The notes below the pieces were generated by a model. It was not told the DNA's origin. It did not search any database and worked only from the letters and a program-made list of their open reading frames with translations. Made by a program: the position numbers and the translations under genes. Below are positions 55,801 to 56,539 of a stretch of 64,000 nt of DNA, piece after piece; position 1 is the stretch's first letter, and each line of letters opens with the position of its first letter. This DNA is from Siphonodentalium dalli (taxonomy: Eukaryota > Mollusca > Scaphopoda > Gadilida > Siphonodentaliidae): positions 65,991,319 to 66,055,318 of the forward strand of contig CP136069.1 of NCBI GenBank assembly GCA_032622095.1, read 5' to 3'.

Positions 55801-56027
55801 TCTTGCCATTCTTGGCAGTAACAATAACATTGAGGAACCTGACTTTGGACGGAAAATGTATGTTGATCCAGTCTTTCTTTGCGAAGTAATCCGATGTGAG
55901 AGGAATCCATAGTTTATCCGGATCTGTCGTCTGCTCGAAACGAATAAATCCAATTCCACAAAGTCCAACGAGAAAACTGCATATCAACAACGTCCGATAA
56001 GGATGGTGTCCGATGGCTAGCCCAAGT
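1860..56027 (-). CDS. Patched-domain (sterol-sensing, RND-type) transporter-like protein, 17 visible exons, 5' end missing
   Basis: Joined CDS: 56027-55772, 54781-54708, 52598-52479, 49986-49854, 44578-44484, 40723-40603, 39576-39453, 33507-33335, 31619-31371, 29610-29433, 22407-22243, 13044-12926, 10192-10037, 8094-7969, 5954-5810, 4273-4152, 2150-1860. Every intron is GT-AG and all phases fit, giving about 881 codons plus a stop. The protein matches the Patched/PTCHD family: TM1, ectodomain, TM2-6 sterol-sensing domain with GIGIDD in TM4, TM7, second ectodomain, TM8-12 with GLAVD in TM10. In RND proteins these GxxxD acidic residues belong to the cation-relay site, and Patched relatives move or sense sterols and lipids at membranes; the substrate here is unknown. 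N-glycosylation sequons (NVT, NIT, NVT, NET) fall only in the predicted ectodomains. Length suits PTCHD3/PTR-type proteins (roughly 850-950 aa) rather than Patched-1 or Dispatched. The initiator exon, ending in two bases of a codon, is not visible. Confidence 0.93.
2277..2495. repeat. Three tandem 73-bp units derived from the 3' end of exon 16 plus its donor
   Basis: Units at 2277-2349, 2350-2422 and 2423-2495 each carry a minus-strand copy of the exon 16 end (encoding about NSYVFSVFFK) followed by a donor-like GTAAGT, GTAAGT or ACTAAGT variant. The authentic copy is at 4141-4195. All three lie in the intron between exons 16 and 17, so each could act as a pseudo-5' splice site. The third unit has lost the GT context and carries the most changes. 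Confidence 0.85.
3330..4075 (+). repeat. Tandem repeat block, about 185-190 bp units, with G/C-rich end motifs
   Basis: Three to four diverged units share 'catttccacaaatgtcaac', 'tttttggtatatgagttca' and 'gagttcgcaagccagg'. The block begins with 'gcgggggata' plus a (GTCC)n-like run near 3350-3400 and ends with 'cggcgggggataccgccg' near 4033-4051. It looks like a non-autonomous element with internal satellite. Short ORFs here follow the repeat and are not genes. Confidence 0.7.
4152..4273 (-). CDS. Exon 16: TM11
   Basis: The acceptor TTTCAG and donor GTAAGT bound 122 bp. It reads RTKATLDDIGTPVLNGGIST, then FLAFILLSVSNSYVFSVFFK. 'LG..V..GG.STF......S..YVF..FFK' is the classic penultimate Patched-domain segment. 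Three tandem 73-bp copies of its 3' end plus donor lie at 2277-2495, inside the following intron. A near-perfect palindrome lies 35 bp before the acceptor. Confidence 0.97.
4309..4463. repeat. Near-perfect palindrome (family E hairpin), about 75-bp arms
   Basis: The left arm from 'cacagaacgacacgatgtg' is mirrored by 'cacatcgtgtcattctgtg' on the right, with centre 'gaggcgcttgcgcctc'. Single-stranded DNA or RNA would fold into a very long hairpin. It lies 35 bp upstream of the acceptor of exon 16 (minus-strand sense). A shorter relative is at 12310-12396. Confidence 0.85.
4831..5015 (-). repeat. Partial copy of the TTAAAGGTAC-ended repeat family
   Basis: From 'ttaaaggtactcaatcc' through an (aac)n stretch to 'cttgttatttatcaacattt', this matches, reversed, the right parts of copies at 46570-47020, 30310-30730 and 63226-63700. 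TIR-like TTAAAGGTAC ends suggest a MITE of about 470 bp; this copy is truncated. A C9 homopolymer follows at 5046. Confidence 0.6.
5810..5954 (-). CDS. Exon 15: TM10 with GLAVD motif
   Basis: The acceptor TTCCAG and donor GTAAGA bound 145 bp. It reads LDLAGTMQMWGLTIDAVTCV, then NTVLAIGLAVDYSAHIGHTF. Residues 724-728 (GLAVD) are the TM10 GxxxD motif paired with that of TM4. 'G...MWG..ID.V....L....G..VDY..HI.H.F' is diagnostic of the family. It ends with one base of a split Glu codon. Confidence 0.97.
6090..7300. other. Intron 15 segment with unrecognised open frames and an inverted repeat
   Basis: A plus-strand frame of 119 codons (6115-6474) overlaps a minus-strand frame (6301-6495) ending FSLIGYRLR-stop. 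Neither resembles a family I know. Positions 6495-6600 and 7225-7303 are diverged inverted copies around 'cagactttcaattttg', suggesting a degraded transposon. I do not call a gene. Confidence 0.35.
7306..7428 (+). mobile_element. Family A MITE, single arm
   Basis: It runs from ACAGTAATGTCCTAA to 'ggaaagctctgtgag' and matches one arm of the foldback copies. The mirrored arm is missing. It lies in intron 14. Confidence 0.7.
7738..7954. mobile_element. Family A foldback MITE, complete
   Basis: Both arms are complete, from TACAGCAATGCTCTAAG to GGGCATTACTGTA, with centre 'ctatcggggagagctttccg'. TA dinucleotides at both ends fit Tc1/mariner-type integration. The right end is about 14 bp from the donor of exon 14. 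Confidence 0.85.
7969..8094 (-). CDS. Exon 14: TM8-TM9
   Basis: The acceptor TTCCAG and donor GTAAGA bound 42 codons. It reads VIQKILYRNIGMAFGAVFLV, then TLVLIANIWTSLLVLSCVMF, two adjacent helices as expected for TM8 and TM9. A complete family A foldback MITE ends about 14 bp from the donor. Confidence 0.92.
8613..8985. mobile_element. Two truncated family A MITE copies
   Basis: Positions 8613-8738 have both termini but only one full internal arm; 8857-8985 is a rearranged copy lacking its left terminus. They are separated by about 120 bp of unrelated sequence. Both lie in the intron between exons 13 and 14. Confidence 0.7.
9020..9140. repeat. 'GTTCAGATAATAAGTT' hairpin element (family G), copy 1
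   Basis: 'ttcagataatgagttat' is followed by its inverse 'aacttattatctgaac' and 'atttccc', preceded by the palindrome 'actcgttgacgagtat'. Related hairpins are at 26584-26652, 50020-50150 and 55360-55670. It is probably a small non-autonomous element. Confidence 0.65.
9212..9377. mobile_element. Family A foldback MITE, compact full palindrome
   Basis: The arms from ACAGTAATGCTCTAATTAAT to its complement at 9377 meet at 'ggcttgttgccatatttcc', so the loop is shorter than in other copies. It lies in intron 13. Confidence 0.8.
9925..10032 (-). mobile_element. Family A MITE, single arm, abutting the exon 13 donor
   Basis: It runs from 'gagagctttccgataaatgg' to 'tttagggcattactata'. In minus-strand sense the intron begins GTAGG and the MITE terminus TATAGTAATGCCC follows at once, so the element sits about 5 bases inside the intron. 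Confidence 0.75.
10037..10192 (-). CDS. Exon 13: ectodomain 2
   Basis: The acceptor TTTCAG and donor GTAGGT bound 52 codons. It reads ASTVKFTFKIFGRSSEEIKA, then MRGIESLVNDIGFPGGGCFD and FSIAYRSWETNE, resembling the family's 'RF........E....M......C' region. A family A half-MITE begins about 5 bases inside the intron. Confidence 0.92.
10375..10505 (+). repeat. Fragment of the TTAAAGGTAC-ended repeat family
   Basis: 'gaacccacccatcaaagctc' followed by 'gatttttgaaat' and 'tttggtggcctggca' matches the 30360-30490, 46620-46735 and 63270-63390 copies. It is truncated on both sides. The rest of 10200-11600 in this intron shows no gene or other recognised repeat. Confidence 0.6.
11602..12006. mobile_element. 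Family B MITE (hAT-type), complete, perfect 8-bp target duplication
   Basis: The element at 11610-11998 has TIRs starting CAAGCCTG and ending CAAGCTTG, plus inner inverted blocks around 'gaatgaggtccccagaggg' and its complement. ACTAAAAC occurs directly on both sides (11602-11609 and 11999-12006), the 8-bp duplication typical of hAT transposons. It does not encode a transposase. Confidence 0.85.
12310..12396. repeat. Near-perfect palindrome (family E hairpin), about 42-bp arms
   Basis: 'cgagatcgattttggcgg' at the left is mirrored by 'ccgccaaaatcgatcgag' at the right, with centre 'gaagccgcaggcttc'. The inner design (GGAAGGATA ... TATCCTTCC) resembles the 4309-4463 palindrome, so both belong to one family. 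No gene or other repeat is seen from 12400 to 12925. Confidence 0.85.
12926..13044 (-). CDS. Exon 12: ectodomain 2
   Basis: The acceptor TTTCAG and donor GTGAGT bound 119 bp. It reads KFPLNETHFNELLYRFVNTV, then PTGRRHKGDLEFSQDRILI, with one NET sequon. 'F...L..FL......Y..D..F' is the usual context before the last part of ectodomain 2. It ends at phase 0. Confidence 0.9.
13449..14294 (-). mobile_element. Helitron-like element H1 (non-autonomous)
   Basis: On the minus strand it starts TACTATATATTTTGAGAC and ends with a small hairpin (CCGCCAATGGCGG) then GCTAACCTGCTAG. The CTAG 3' end and AT-rich start are Helitron hallmarks. It carries two to three 122-bp tandem units with GCGCATGCG. No Rep/helicase frame is present. 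Short ORFs here are repeat shadows on both strands. Confidence 0.75.
14295..15140 (-). mobile_element. Helitron-like element H2, directly adjoining H1
   Basis: Its minus-strand 3' end (hairpin plus CTAG) starts exactly where H1 ends, and its 5' end reads TCTATACTATATATTTTGAG. It carries four 122-bp units (14400-14820) with NRF-1-like GCGCATGCGC cores, and further AT-rich sequence to 15140. A second 'caaaatatata' near 14980 suggests it may itself be composite. Confidence 0.7.
15144..16259 (-). mobile_element. Helitron-like element H3
   Basis: The minus-strand 3' end has a CCGCCAGTGGCGG hairpin and CTAG at 15144-15147; the 5' end is TCTATACTATATATTTTGAG at 16259. The interior contains long AT-rich stretches and 'gagctcaatcggttcgagtc' leader-like sequence shared with H6-H9, without 122-bp units. 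No coding frame is recognised. Confidence 0.7.
16260..16887 (-). mobile_element. Helitron-like element H4, four 122-bp units
   Basis: The 3' end is a hairpin (CCCGGACAACGACGGG) then CTCATCGGCTAG. The 5' end reads TCTCATATATATTTTGAAG, followed by a (GACA)n microsatellite. Four tandem 122-bp units (about 16310-16740) each contain TGCGCATGCGC. It adjoins H3 with no spacer. Overlapping ORFs on both strands come from the repeat and are not genes. Confidence 0.75.
17103..17506. mobile_element. Family B MITE (hAT-type), diverged
   Basis: It matches family B throughout, including 'gaatgagatcccaagagggtg' variants and the internal 'cacctcgattatgcatttta'. Ends are eroded: GTTCCAAG on the left and CTTCCAAG on the right may be the 8-bp target duplication with one change. 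Confidence 0.7.
17815..20392. mobile_element. Nested element with about 150-bp terminal inverted repeats
   Basis: The left end 'tagtccaggcacat' with 'cggggaaagctgattttttt' and 'aagtcccctaaaatccgatt' is mirrored near 20250-20392 by 'aatcagttttccccg' and 'atgtgcctggacta'. The interior (18000-20200) shows only scattered short frames, so it looks like a decayed DNA transposon without an intact transposase. Confidence 0.65.
20500..21170 (+). repeat. Diverged tandem region with 'atggccgcc' and 'tttccaac' motifs
   Basis: 'aaatggccgcc', 'acatggccgccatccagagg' and related phrases recur in 20519-20850, then 'ttggaaaat' and 'ccaac' motifs to 21170. It is too diverged to assign a unit length by eye. The minus-strand frame at 20744-20935 follows the repeat. 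Confidence 0.45.
21940..22080 (+). repeat. Degenerate half of a family E hairpin
   Basis: 'gttctatccttccgcac' followed by 'atcaacaaaccc' and 'cacactcgtgtcattctgt' matches the right arm of the 4309-4463 palindrome, with the left arm mostly lost. Confidence 0.5.
22141..22214 (-). pseudogene. Partial duplicate of exon 11 (pseudo-exon)
   Basis: This 74-bp segment matches 22291-22363 inside exon 11 almost base for base and encodes LTNSQYVTNGTTDSWFCSYTT against LTNSQYVTDGTTDSWFLSYTT. It starts 28 bp past the exon 11 donor. Its frame stays open and continues to a GTGAGT, but no acceptor is obvious upstream, so inclusion in mRNA looks unlikely. Confidence 0.85.
22243..22407 (-). CDS. Exon 11: ectodomain 2
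   Basis: The acceptor TTCACAG and donor GTGAGA bound 165 bp. Two bases complete Lys, then DFDYFSSKDKMERLHHDLTN, a stretch with DSWFLSYTTWL, and SNVTAFLNP (one sequon). 'L..L......V...T..SW...Y..W' matches the second Patched ectodomain. Phases match exons 10 and 12. A partial copy lies just inside the intron at 22141-22214. Confidence 0.92.
22438..22667. mobile_element. Family A foldback MITE, long copy
   Basis: Both termini are present (ACAGTAATGCCCTAAATAAT / GGAGCATTACTGTA), with extra internal copies of 'ctttccgatgaatggcaa'. It lies 31 bp upstream of the exon 11 acceptor (minus-strand sense). Confidence 0.8.
22690..24255 (+). mobile_element. Satellite-bearing element D1: TIR-like ends around 155-164-bp tandem units
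   Basis: TAGCTCAACTT (22712-22722) is mirrored by AAGTTGAGCTA (24243-24253). Between them are about eight units with 'ccaagatggctgctggcgg', 'gaatgaccccaaaatgac' and 'gatgatcagactaaaggtac'. Longer units are about 164 bp, shorter ones about 155. A (CA)n-rich tail precedes the right end. Copy D2 at 26977-29035 has the same layout. It does not encode protein. Confidence 0.75.
24311..24446. mobile_element. Family A MITE, right arm mostly deleted
   Basis: The left arm is complete from ACAGTAATGCCCTAAG; only the last 25 bases of the right arm ('ctattacttagggcatt') remain. Confidence 0.7.
24565..25445. mobile_element. hAT-type element with 'ggccaaa' repeats, copy 1
   Basis: The element is 24573-25437, starting CAGTGTTTCGCGCTG and ending CAGAGCAAACACTG. 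Flanks GCTGTAAC and GCCGTAAC are an 8-bp target duplication with one change. Both subterminal zones carry many 'ttggccaaa' motifs. Related copies are at 39701-40176 and 56548-57720. No transposase frame is seen. Confidence 0.8.
25820..26545 (+). repeat. Diverged tandem repeat of about 180-190 bp ending in a GGAC-rich and palindromic tail
   Basis: Units share 'aagtcggacagaattttct' and 'aagtcaaaataagtcg', then a (GGAC)n run at 26410-26490 and 'taccccccattttcttcg' with its inverse 'cgaaagtgggggtata'. The two plus-strand frames of 84 and 81 codons follow the repeats and are not called as genes. Confidence 0.6.
26584..26652. repeat. Family G hairpin, copy 2
   Basis: 'gaaatgtttagataataagt' is mirrored by 'aacttattatctgaacattt', separated by a short 'caacaaacaaca'/T-rich loop. 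It matches the hairpins at 9080-9125 and 55386-55455. Confidence 0.7.
26977..29035 (+). mobile_element. Satellite-bearing element D2, about a dozen 155-164-bp units
   Basis: It opens with 'gaaagtgtcaatgacactg' and TAGCTCAACTT (27000-27010) and closes with AAGTTGAGCTA (29023-29033), as in D1. Units carry 'ccaagatggctgctggcgg' with variants. A (CACACGTA)n tail lies at 28925-28975. The repeated 60-codon frames are repeat shadows. Confidence 0.75.
29036..29400 (+). repeat. Dimeric 'gggccataactcc' repeat adjoining D2
   Basis: Two units of about 130 bp share 'gggccataactcc', 'atcaaaccc', 'tattttgggct' and 'agaaactcatataccaa', followed by a (GACA)n-like run and a 'catggtacactatgtgtacc' palindrome near 29365-29390. 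No coding. Confidence 0.55.
29433..29610 (-). CDS. Exon 10: TM7 and start of ectodomain 2
   Basis: The acceptor TTCCAG and donor GTAAGT bound 178 bp. TM7 is VIVLILTVALLAFNTYKF (about 450-467), followed by LLEQNFDPTLFFSPKS and EYFPGTG. The 'G...L...F....S....F....YFP' layout is the usual start of ectodomain 2. It ends with one base of a split Lys codon. Confidence 0.95.
29785..30735 (+). repeat. Long interspersed repeat, about 0.95 kb (copy at 62790-63700)
   Basis: From 'ttaaagtgatgtgaaac' through 'gcagtgactctcgatggcg' to 'ggattgtgtacctttaa', it matches 62790-63700 in order and orientation. The right half carries the TTAAAGGTAC-ended MITE seen elsewhere. It probably contains a nested pair of elements. 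No gene is supported. Confidence 0.6.
30888..31339. mobile_element. Family B MITE, nearly complete
   Basis: The element spans about 30896-31331, with flanks GAACATAA and GAACATAC as a one-mismatch 8-bp duplication. It ends 38 bp from the donor of exon 9. Confidence 0.8.
31371..31619 (-). CDS. Exon 9: TM6 and cytoplasmic loop
   Basis: The acceptor ATCAG and donor GTAAAG bound exactly 83 codons. It reads LPSLRSFCFYAAIGILGVFL through a long hydrophobic TM6, then basic and Cys-rich LDMRRQSQSRDGCACC and a loop ending VVKLPFK. Patched-family proteins have 'P..R.FC.YA..G' here. A family B MITE lies 38 bp past the donor, and a split family A MITE lies 22 bp before the acceptor. Confidence 0.96.
31642..33075. 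mobile_element. Family A MITE split by a piggyBac-type insertion
   Basis: The MITE starts at 31642 with TACAGTAATAATCGACTCC, stops at about 31662, and resumes at 32950 with 'ccacagcagaattgtggg', continuing to about 33075. The intervening element is listed separately. The left MITE end is about 22 bp from the exon 9 acceptor. Confidence 0.8.
31663..32949. mobile_element. piggyBac-type non-autonomous element, TTAA-flanked
   Basis: TTAA at 31663-31666 and 32946-32949 flanks 1279 bp that starts CACGTTGACTGCC and ends GGCAGTGAACGTG. TTAA target sites and short CAC-starting TIRs are the piggyBac hallmark. Inside, the 16-18-bp palindrome 'ctacgagttatctcgtag' and variants occur at least four times. 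No transposase frame is found. Confidence 0.85.
33335..33507 (-). CDS. Exon 8: TM4 GIGIDD motif and TM5
   Basis: The acceptor TCACAG and donor GTAAGT bound 173 bp. Residues 309-316 are GIGIDDMF, the GxxxD motif of TM4 found in Patched and other RND proteins. ITVTSLTDIVAFLIGATA (TM5, about 349-366) follows, a textbook sterol-sensing-domain helix. It ends at phase 0. This exon is the strongest single piece of family evidence. Confidence 0.97.
34205..39366. mobile_element. Large inverted-repeat element, about 5.1 kb with arms over 1 kb
   Basis: 34211-35415 recurs inverted at about 38277-39363. Matching pairs include 'cctccaacaaaggtttctat' near 34390 with its inverse near 39250, and 'ggatggcatccaaaacggcc' near 35378 with its inverse near 38290. 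The unique core (35420-38270) holds only short unrecognised frames, the longest 96 codons at 36904-37194. A decayed DNA transposon with very long TIRs is the simplest reading. It sits in the intron between exons 7 and 8. Confidence 0.7.
34294..34355. repeat. Perfect 62-bp palindrome
   Basis: The 31-base arm beginning 'gtcatgatgcagtgctcc' is followed at once by its exact complement ending 'gcatcatgac', with centre 'gggccggccc' and no spacer. It lies near the left end of the 5.1-kb inverted element. The right arm there keeps only 'ggcccacgggcta'. Confidence 0.9.
39453..39576 (-). CDS. Exon 7: TM3 and start of TM4 (sterol-sensing domain)
   Basis: The acceptor CTTCAG and donor GTATGT bound 124 bp. 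It reads VALSLCGMLTIGMCIVISYG, then LSSAMGILYGPLHSVLPFLL and L, and ends with one base (G) of the Gly that begins GIGIDD. TM3 is about residues 268-288. The exon is conserved in content and phase with exon 8. Confidence 0.95.
39693..40184. mobile_element. hAT-type element with 'gccaaa' repeats, copy 2 (short)
   Basis: The element is 39701-40176, starting CAGTGTTCATGGTGGGCC and ending GCAGCATGAACCCTG. Flanks CATGACAA and CATGGCAA are a one-mismatch 8-bp duplication. Internal 'tttggccaaatt' motifs link it to the 24573 and 56548 copies. Confidence 0.7.
40603..40723 (-). CDS. Exon 6: TM2, start of sterol-sensing domain
   Basis: The acceptor TCGCAG and donor GTTTGT bound 121 bp. It reads LGDAATNSIQSDIKLLSAGY followed by GLLLIYVMVMLGRFNLVEQR. 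The 'D...L..GY.L...Y...MLG.F' pattern is the start of the sterol-sensing domain; TM2 is about residues 242-258. It ends at phase 0. Confidence 0.94.
40778..41217. mobile_element. Family B MITE, complete
   Basis: The element is 40786-41209, from CAAGCCTGCAAATAGTGTG to its inverse ending GCAGGCTTG. Flanks CATATAAG and CATACAAG are an 8-bp duplication with one change. It lies about 62 bp upstream of the exon 6 acceptor (minus-strand sense). Confidence 0.82.
41655..42351 (+). mobile_element. Helitron-like element H9
   Basis: It starts TCTACTATATATTTTAAGAC, contains two direct copies of 'cccaaacttgctgtgtaagg' about 260 bp apart, and ends 'cccgctaatctgctag' with CTAG at 42348-42351. Flanking A and T fit Helitron insertion between A and T. 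No Rep/helicase frame. Confidence 0.7.
42360..43195. other. Intron sequence, nothing recognised
   Basis: AT-rich intron between exons 5 and 6 with one short plus-strand frame (42524-42751) of no known family. I see no repeat or conserved motif. Confidence 0.4.
43200..44455. mobile_element. Possible TIR element with 'gattcgattcgatgtcgata' ends
   Basis: 43205-43290 contains 'gagctgcgaatattcgag' and 'gattcgattcgatgtcgat'; 44365-44455 contains 'gattcgattcgatgtcgat' and ends 'gattcgcagatctct', whose complement resembles the left end. The pairing is partly inverted, partly direct, so the class is uncertain. Confidence 0.45.
44484..44578 (-). CDS. Exon 5: end of ectodomain 1
   Basis: The acceptor CTCCAG and donor GTATGA bound 95 bp. 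It reads ETWPPARLETVLLDFMTESR then LTLDLYAFASR and two bases of a Ser codon. It joins exons 4 and 6 without a frame break, and its position before TM2 fits the family. Confidence 0.88.
44885..45270 (+). repeat. Diverged tandem repeat with 'aggaacatcagtaggaacac'
   Basis: 'aggaacattagtgggaacac', 'agggacatcagtaggaacgc' and similar phrases recur with 'ataagtgatcagaga' every 60-65 bases. The plus-strand 88-codon frame here follows the repeat. Confidence 0.6.
45960..46345. repeat. TAGCTA-rich simple satellite
   Basis: Dozens of TAGCTA, TAGCTAG and TAGCTAAT words are scattered over nearly 400 bp ('ttagctaatatttagctaat', 'tagctagatattagctaaa'). The motif is self-complementary, so the block is symmetric on both strands. 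Confidence 0.75.
46570..47020 (+). repeat. Copy of the TTAAAGGTAC-ended repeat family
   Basis: From 'aacgcttccaaatttctatt' through 'acccacccatcaaagctca' to a (TGT)n run and 'ggattgagcacctttaaa', it aligns with 63245-63700 and 30350-30735. Confidence 0.6.
47030..47900. other. Intron sequence, nothing recognised
   Basis: Two short overlapping frames occur (47232-47519 minus, 47386-47643 plus), neither with family resemblance or splice support. No repeat is recognised. Confidence 0.4.
47910..48075 (+). mobile_element. Family B MITE fragment
   Basis: 'gaatttggtgatgctatccc' to 'gaaattaacattgtttttga' matches the central part of family B; both termini are missing. Confidence 0.65.
48962..49332. 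mobile_element. Small TIR element flanked by TA
   Basis: CTCTTGGACTCCAA near 48966 is mirrored by TTGGAGCCCAAGAG ending at 49328, with TA at both outer edges. The inside repeats 'agtgcagacccaaataa'-like phrases in both halves. It fits a small TA-inserting DNA element. Confidence 0.7.
49854..49986 (-). CDS. Exon 4: ectodomain 1
   Basis: The acceptor TTTCAG and donor GTGAGC bound 133 bp. One base completes a Ser codon, then PFYGTPFEISNFLGGV and DGHITHATAAFMAWYTIG. 'FLGGV....G.I..A.A....Y' is a conserved Patched-domain stretch. It ends at phase 0. Confidence 0.92.
50020..50150. repeat. Family G hairpin, copy 3
   Basis: 'actcattgatgagtag' precedes 'aaatgttcataaaataagttc', mirrored by 'gaacttattatctaaacatt' at 50113-50133. 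Its continuation appears to resume after 51843, so the insertion at 50162-51843 landed inside this repeat. Confidence 0.6.
50353..50766 (-). CDS. Unrecognised open frame, 137 codons, inside the insertion
   Basis: The minus frame is Ser/Thr/Asn-rich and hydrophilic (for example TYTKAD-like and IINLYKAIGNKTAN stretches), with a Cys pair near the end. The opposite strand is open over the same span (50357-50797, 146 codons). The minus-strand composition looks more protein-like, but no domain or splice context is recognised. It may be a remnant of the element's own protein. Confidence 0.25.
   Translation of the reverse strand: MDSLLESASETTFIENKEQTKCTDQTPDNFWSGTRHIYTKADISTDIINLYKAIGNKTANEMTLNIQSSFLEYALPNGVSPRGLTANTPPGKAPTPDIARKHFNVTLYDCMETVNVSTDSLYLCCKHETTLVTLDCN
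51040..51620. repeat. GTGAACCA satellite
   Basis: About 30 copies of 'agtgaaccaca', 'gtgaaccata' and close variants occur, with a more regular unit of about 55-60 bp in 51350-51590 ('gtgaaccatattagtgaacc', 'gtgaaccataaatggaaac'). It lies between the inverted arms of the 50.2-51.8 kb insertion. Confidence 0.8.
51682..51764 (+). ncRNA. TATA-like box followed by a hammerhead-ribozyme-like motif
   Basis: CTATATAAAC begins at 51682. Downstream, GGTC (51724-51727) pairs with GACC (51761-51764) as stem I. CTGATGA (51728-51734) and GAAA (51751-51754) are the conserved core, with GGAT/ATCC as stem II and a very short C-TA-G stem III before a GTA cleavage triplet. One extra A sits between CTGATGA and stem II. 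The order is that of a type I hammerhead with minimal stem III, as described for Penelope-like elements. Activity is not shown. Confidence 0.5.
52252..52448. mobile_element. Small TIR MITE, 'TTTAAAGGGGTACTGTACAC' ends
   Basis: TTTAAAGGGGTACTGTACAC at the left is mirrored by GTGTACAGTACCCCTTTAAA at the right, and the inner arms ('gggccatttatgagacc', 'ctcaacagaatat') are also inverted. The right edge is about 30 bp from the donor of exon 3. Confidence 0.85.
52479..52598 (-). CDS. Exon 3: ectodomain 1 with two N-glycosylation sequons
   Basis: The acceptor TTTCAG and donor GTAAGC bound 120 bp. It reads PTGNCMARSVLELWRYD and continues through NNVTQ and SNIT to a split Ser codon. The 'G.C...S.L..W.YD' pattern is characteristic of Patched-domain ectodomain 1. 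A TIR element ends about 30 bp downstream of the donor. Confidence 0.92.
52735..53825. repeat. Duplicated foldback block with 'catgattttg..gggc' and 'ggtttattaa' arms
   Basis: Two imperfect copies (about 52735-53215 and 53415-53825) share 'ttagagggtgttct', 'gcattaatg', 'aatcacatgatc' and 'ggccctcaggcc'. Within each, 'aatgattaacagc' and 'gctgttaatcattcctg' form inverted arms. It looks like tandem or nested foldback elements. No coding. Confidence 0.65.
54055..54078. repeat. Poly-G tract with GGGT
   Basis: About 14 consecutive G flanked by GGGTGGG sequences (54051-54078). A run of this kind can form G-quadruplexes and is prone to slippage. Confidence 0.8.
54263..54707. mobile_element. Family B MITE (hAT-type) inserted at the exon 2 donor, perfect 8-bp duplication
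   Basis: The element is 54271-54699, with CAAGCC and GGCTTG ends. ATTCTAAC flanks it at 54263-54270 and 54700-54707. On the minus strand the right-hand duplication reads GTTAGAAT and forms the first eight bases of intron 2, including the splice donor GTTAGA. A second identical donor-like octamer therefore lies on the far side of the element. Confidence 0.9.
54708..54781 (-). CDS. Exon 2: ectodomain 1, 74 bp
   Basis: The acceptor TTTCAG lies before 54781 and the donor GTTAGA follows 54708. It reads MNFIYHRSFLQHTSDGYNLS then TLCY. It starts at phase 0 and ends with two bases of an Arg codon, which bridges exons 1 and 3 in frame. The intron's first eight bases are one copy of the target duplication of the MITE at 54271-54699. 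The exon is short, but a phase fit on both sides supports it well. Confidence 0.85.
54812..54878 (+). mobile_element. Family A MITE fragment
   Basis: ACAGTAATACCCGAAATATA to 'aatttttcaggattttt' matches the first 65 bases of family A; the rest is lost. It starts about 30 bp upstream of exon 2's acceptor (minus-strand sense). Confidence 0.65.
55360..55670. repeat. Family G hairpin element, copy 4
   Basis: 'caaatgttcagataataagt' is mirrored by 'acttattatctgaacatttc', followed by about 200 bp ending 'gggagaatccatttag', which recurs at 51910-51930. It is the longest copy of this family in the window. Confidence 0.6.
55772..56027 (-). CDS. Exon 1 (first visible): TM1 and start of ectodomain 1
   Basis: The acceptor CTTCAG precedes 56027 and the donor GTGAGT starts at 55771. 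The exon opens with the last base of a split codon, then reads LGLAIGHHPYRTLL. A hydrophobic TM1 (residues about 13-29, counting the split codon as 1) is followed by RFEQTTDPDKLWIP. The 'TDP..LW.P' motif after TM1 is typical of the Patched family. It ends at phase 0 after VLQS. A preceding exon with the start Met must exist. Confidence 0.93.
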
Positions 56028-56099
56028 CTGAAGTAATTGTGATAAGCATCAAATCATGTATACATGCTGTACATTTATTGTCACTCAATTTCACATCAC

Positions 56100-56500
56100 A
56101 GGGTCCGGGAATTTTTTTTATTTTATTTTATTATTTATCAAAATAATACAATAAAATAATGGGGGGAAAAACCCCGGATCCCCTGTGTTTCACACAGGTG
56201 ATTTATGGCATACGGTACTTCGGTCTGAGCTAGGCCGGGCTCTGTGCCCACATGGATAAACAGGATTCACGGTTATTTAGAAGAAAAAAATCCGCACAAC
56301 CAGGGACCGACCCCCCCCCCCCCCCCACCACGTGCAAAAAATATTGCTGTTCCTCCGACAAATTGGGGACCCGGTGTGACAAATCAACTTCCCCCCTGCG
56401 CATCTTCCCCCCGGGGGGGGGGGGAGATGACCTAGGTTATCTCCCCCCCGCCCTGATCATCTCCCCCCCCCCCCCGCCTGGATTTTCCATACCTTAACAT
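56100..56500. repeat. Homopolymer-rich region upstream of exon 1
   Basis: Contains an A/T-rich run (56110-56165), C runs at 56312-56326, 56391-56412 and 56461-56475, and a G run at 56412-56424. The proline-rich ORFs here are products of the C runs. Confidence 0.7.
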
Positions 56501-56539
56501 CTATTGGCGAGATAGTCTCATTTTATCATTCACTATGAC

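Noticed and set aside
56244-56497. Proline-rich ORFs.
   Set aside because: Produced by C homopolymers; run lengths are uncertain and no gene context exists.
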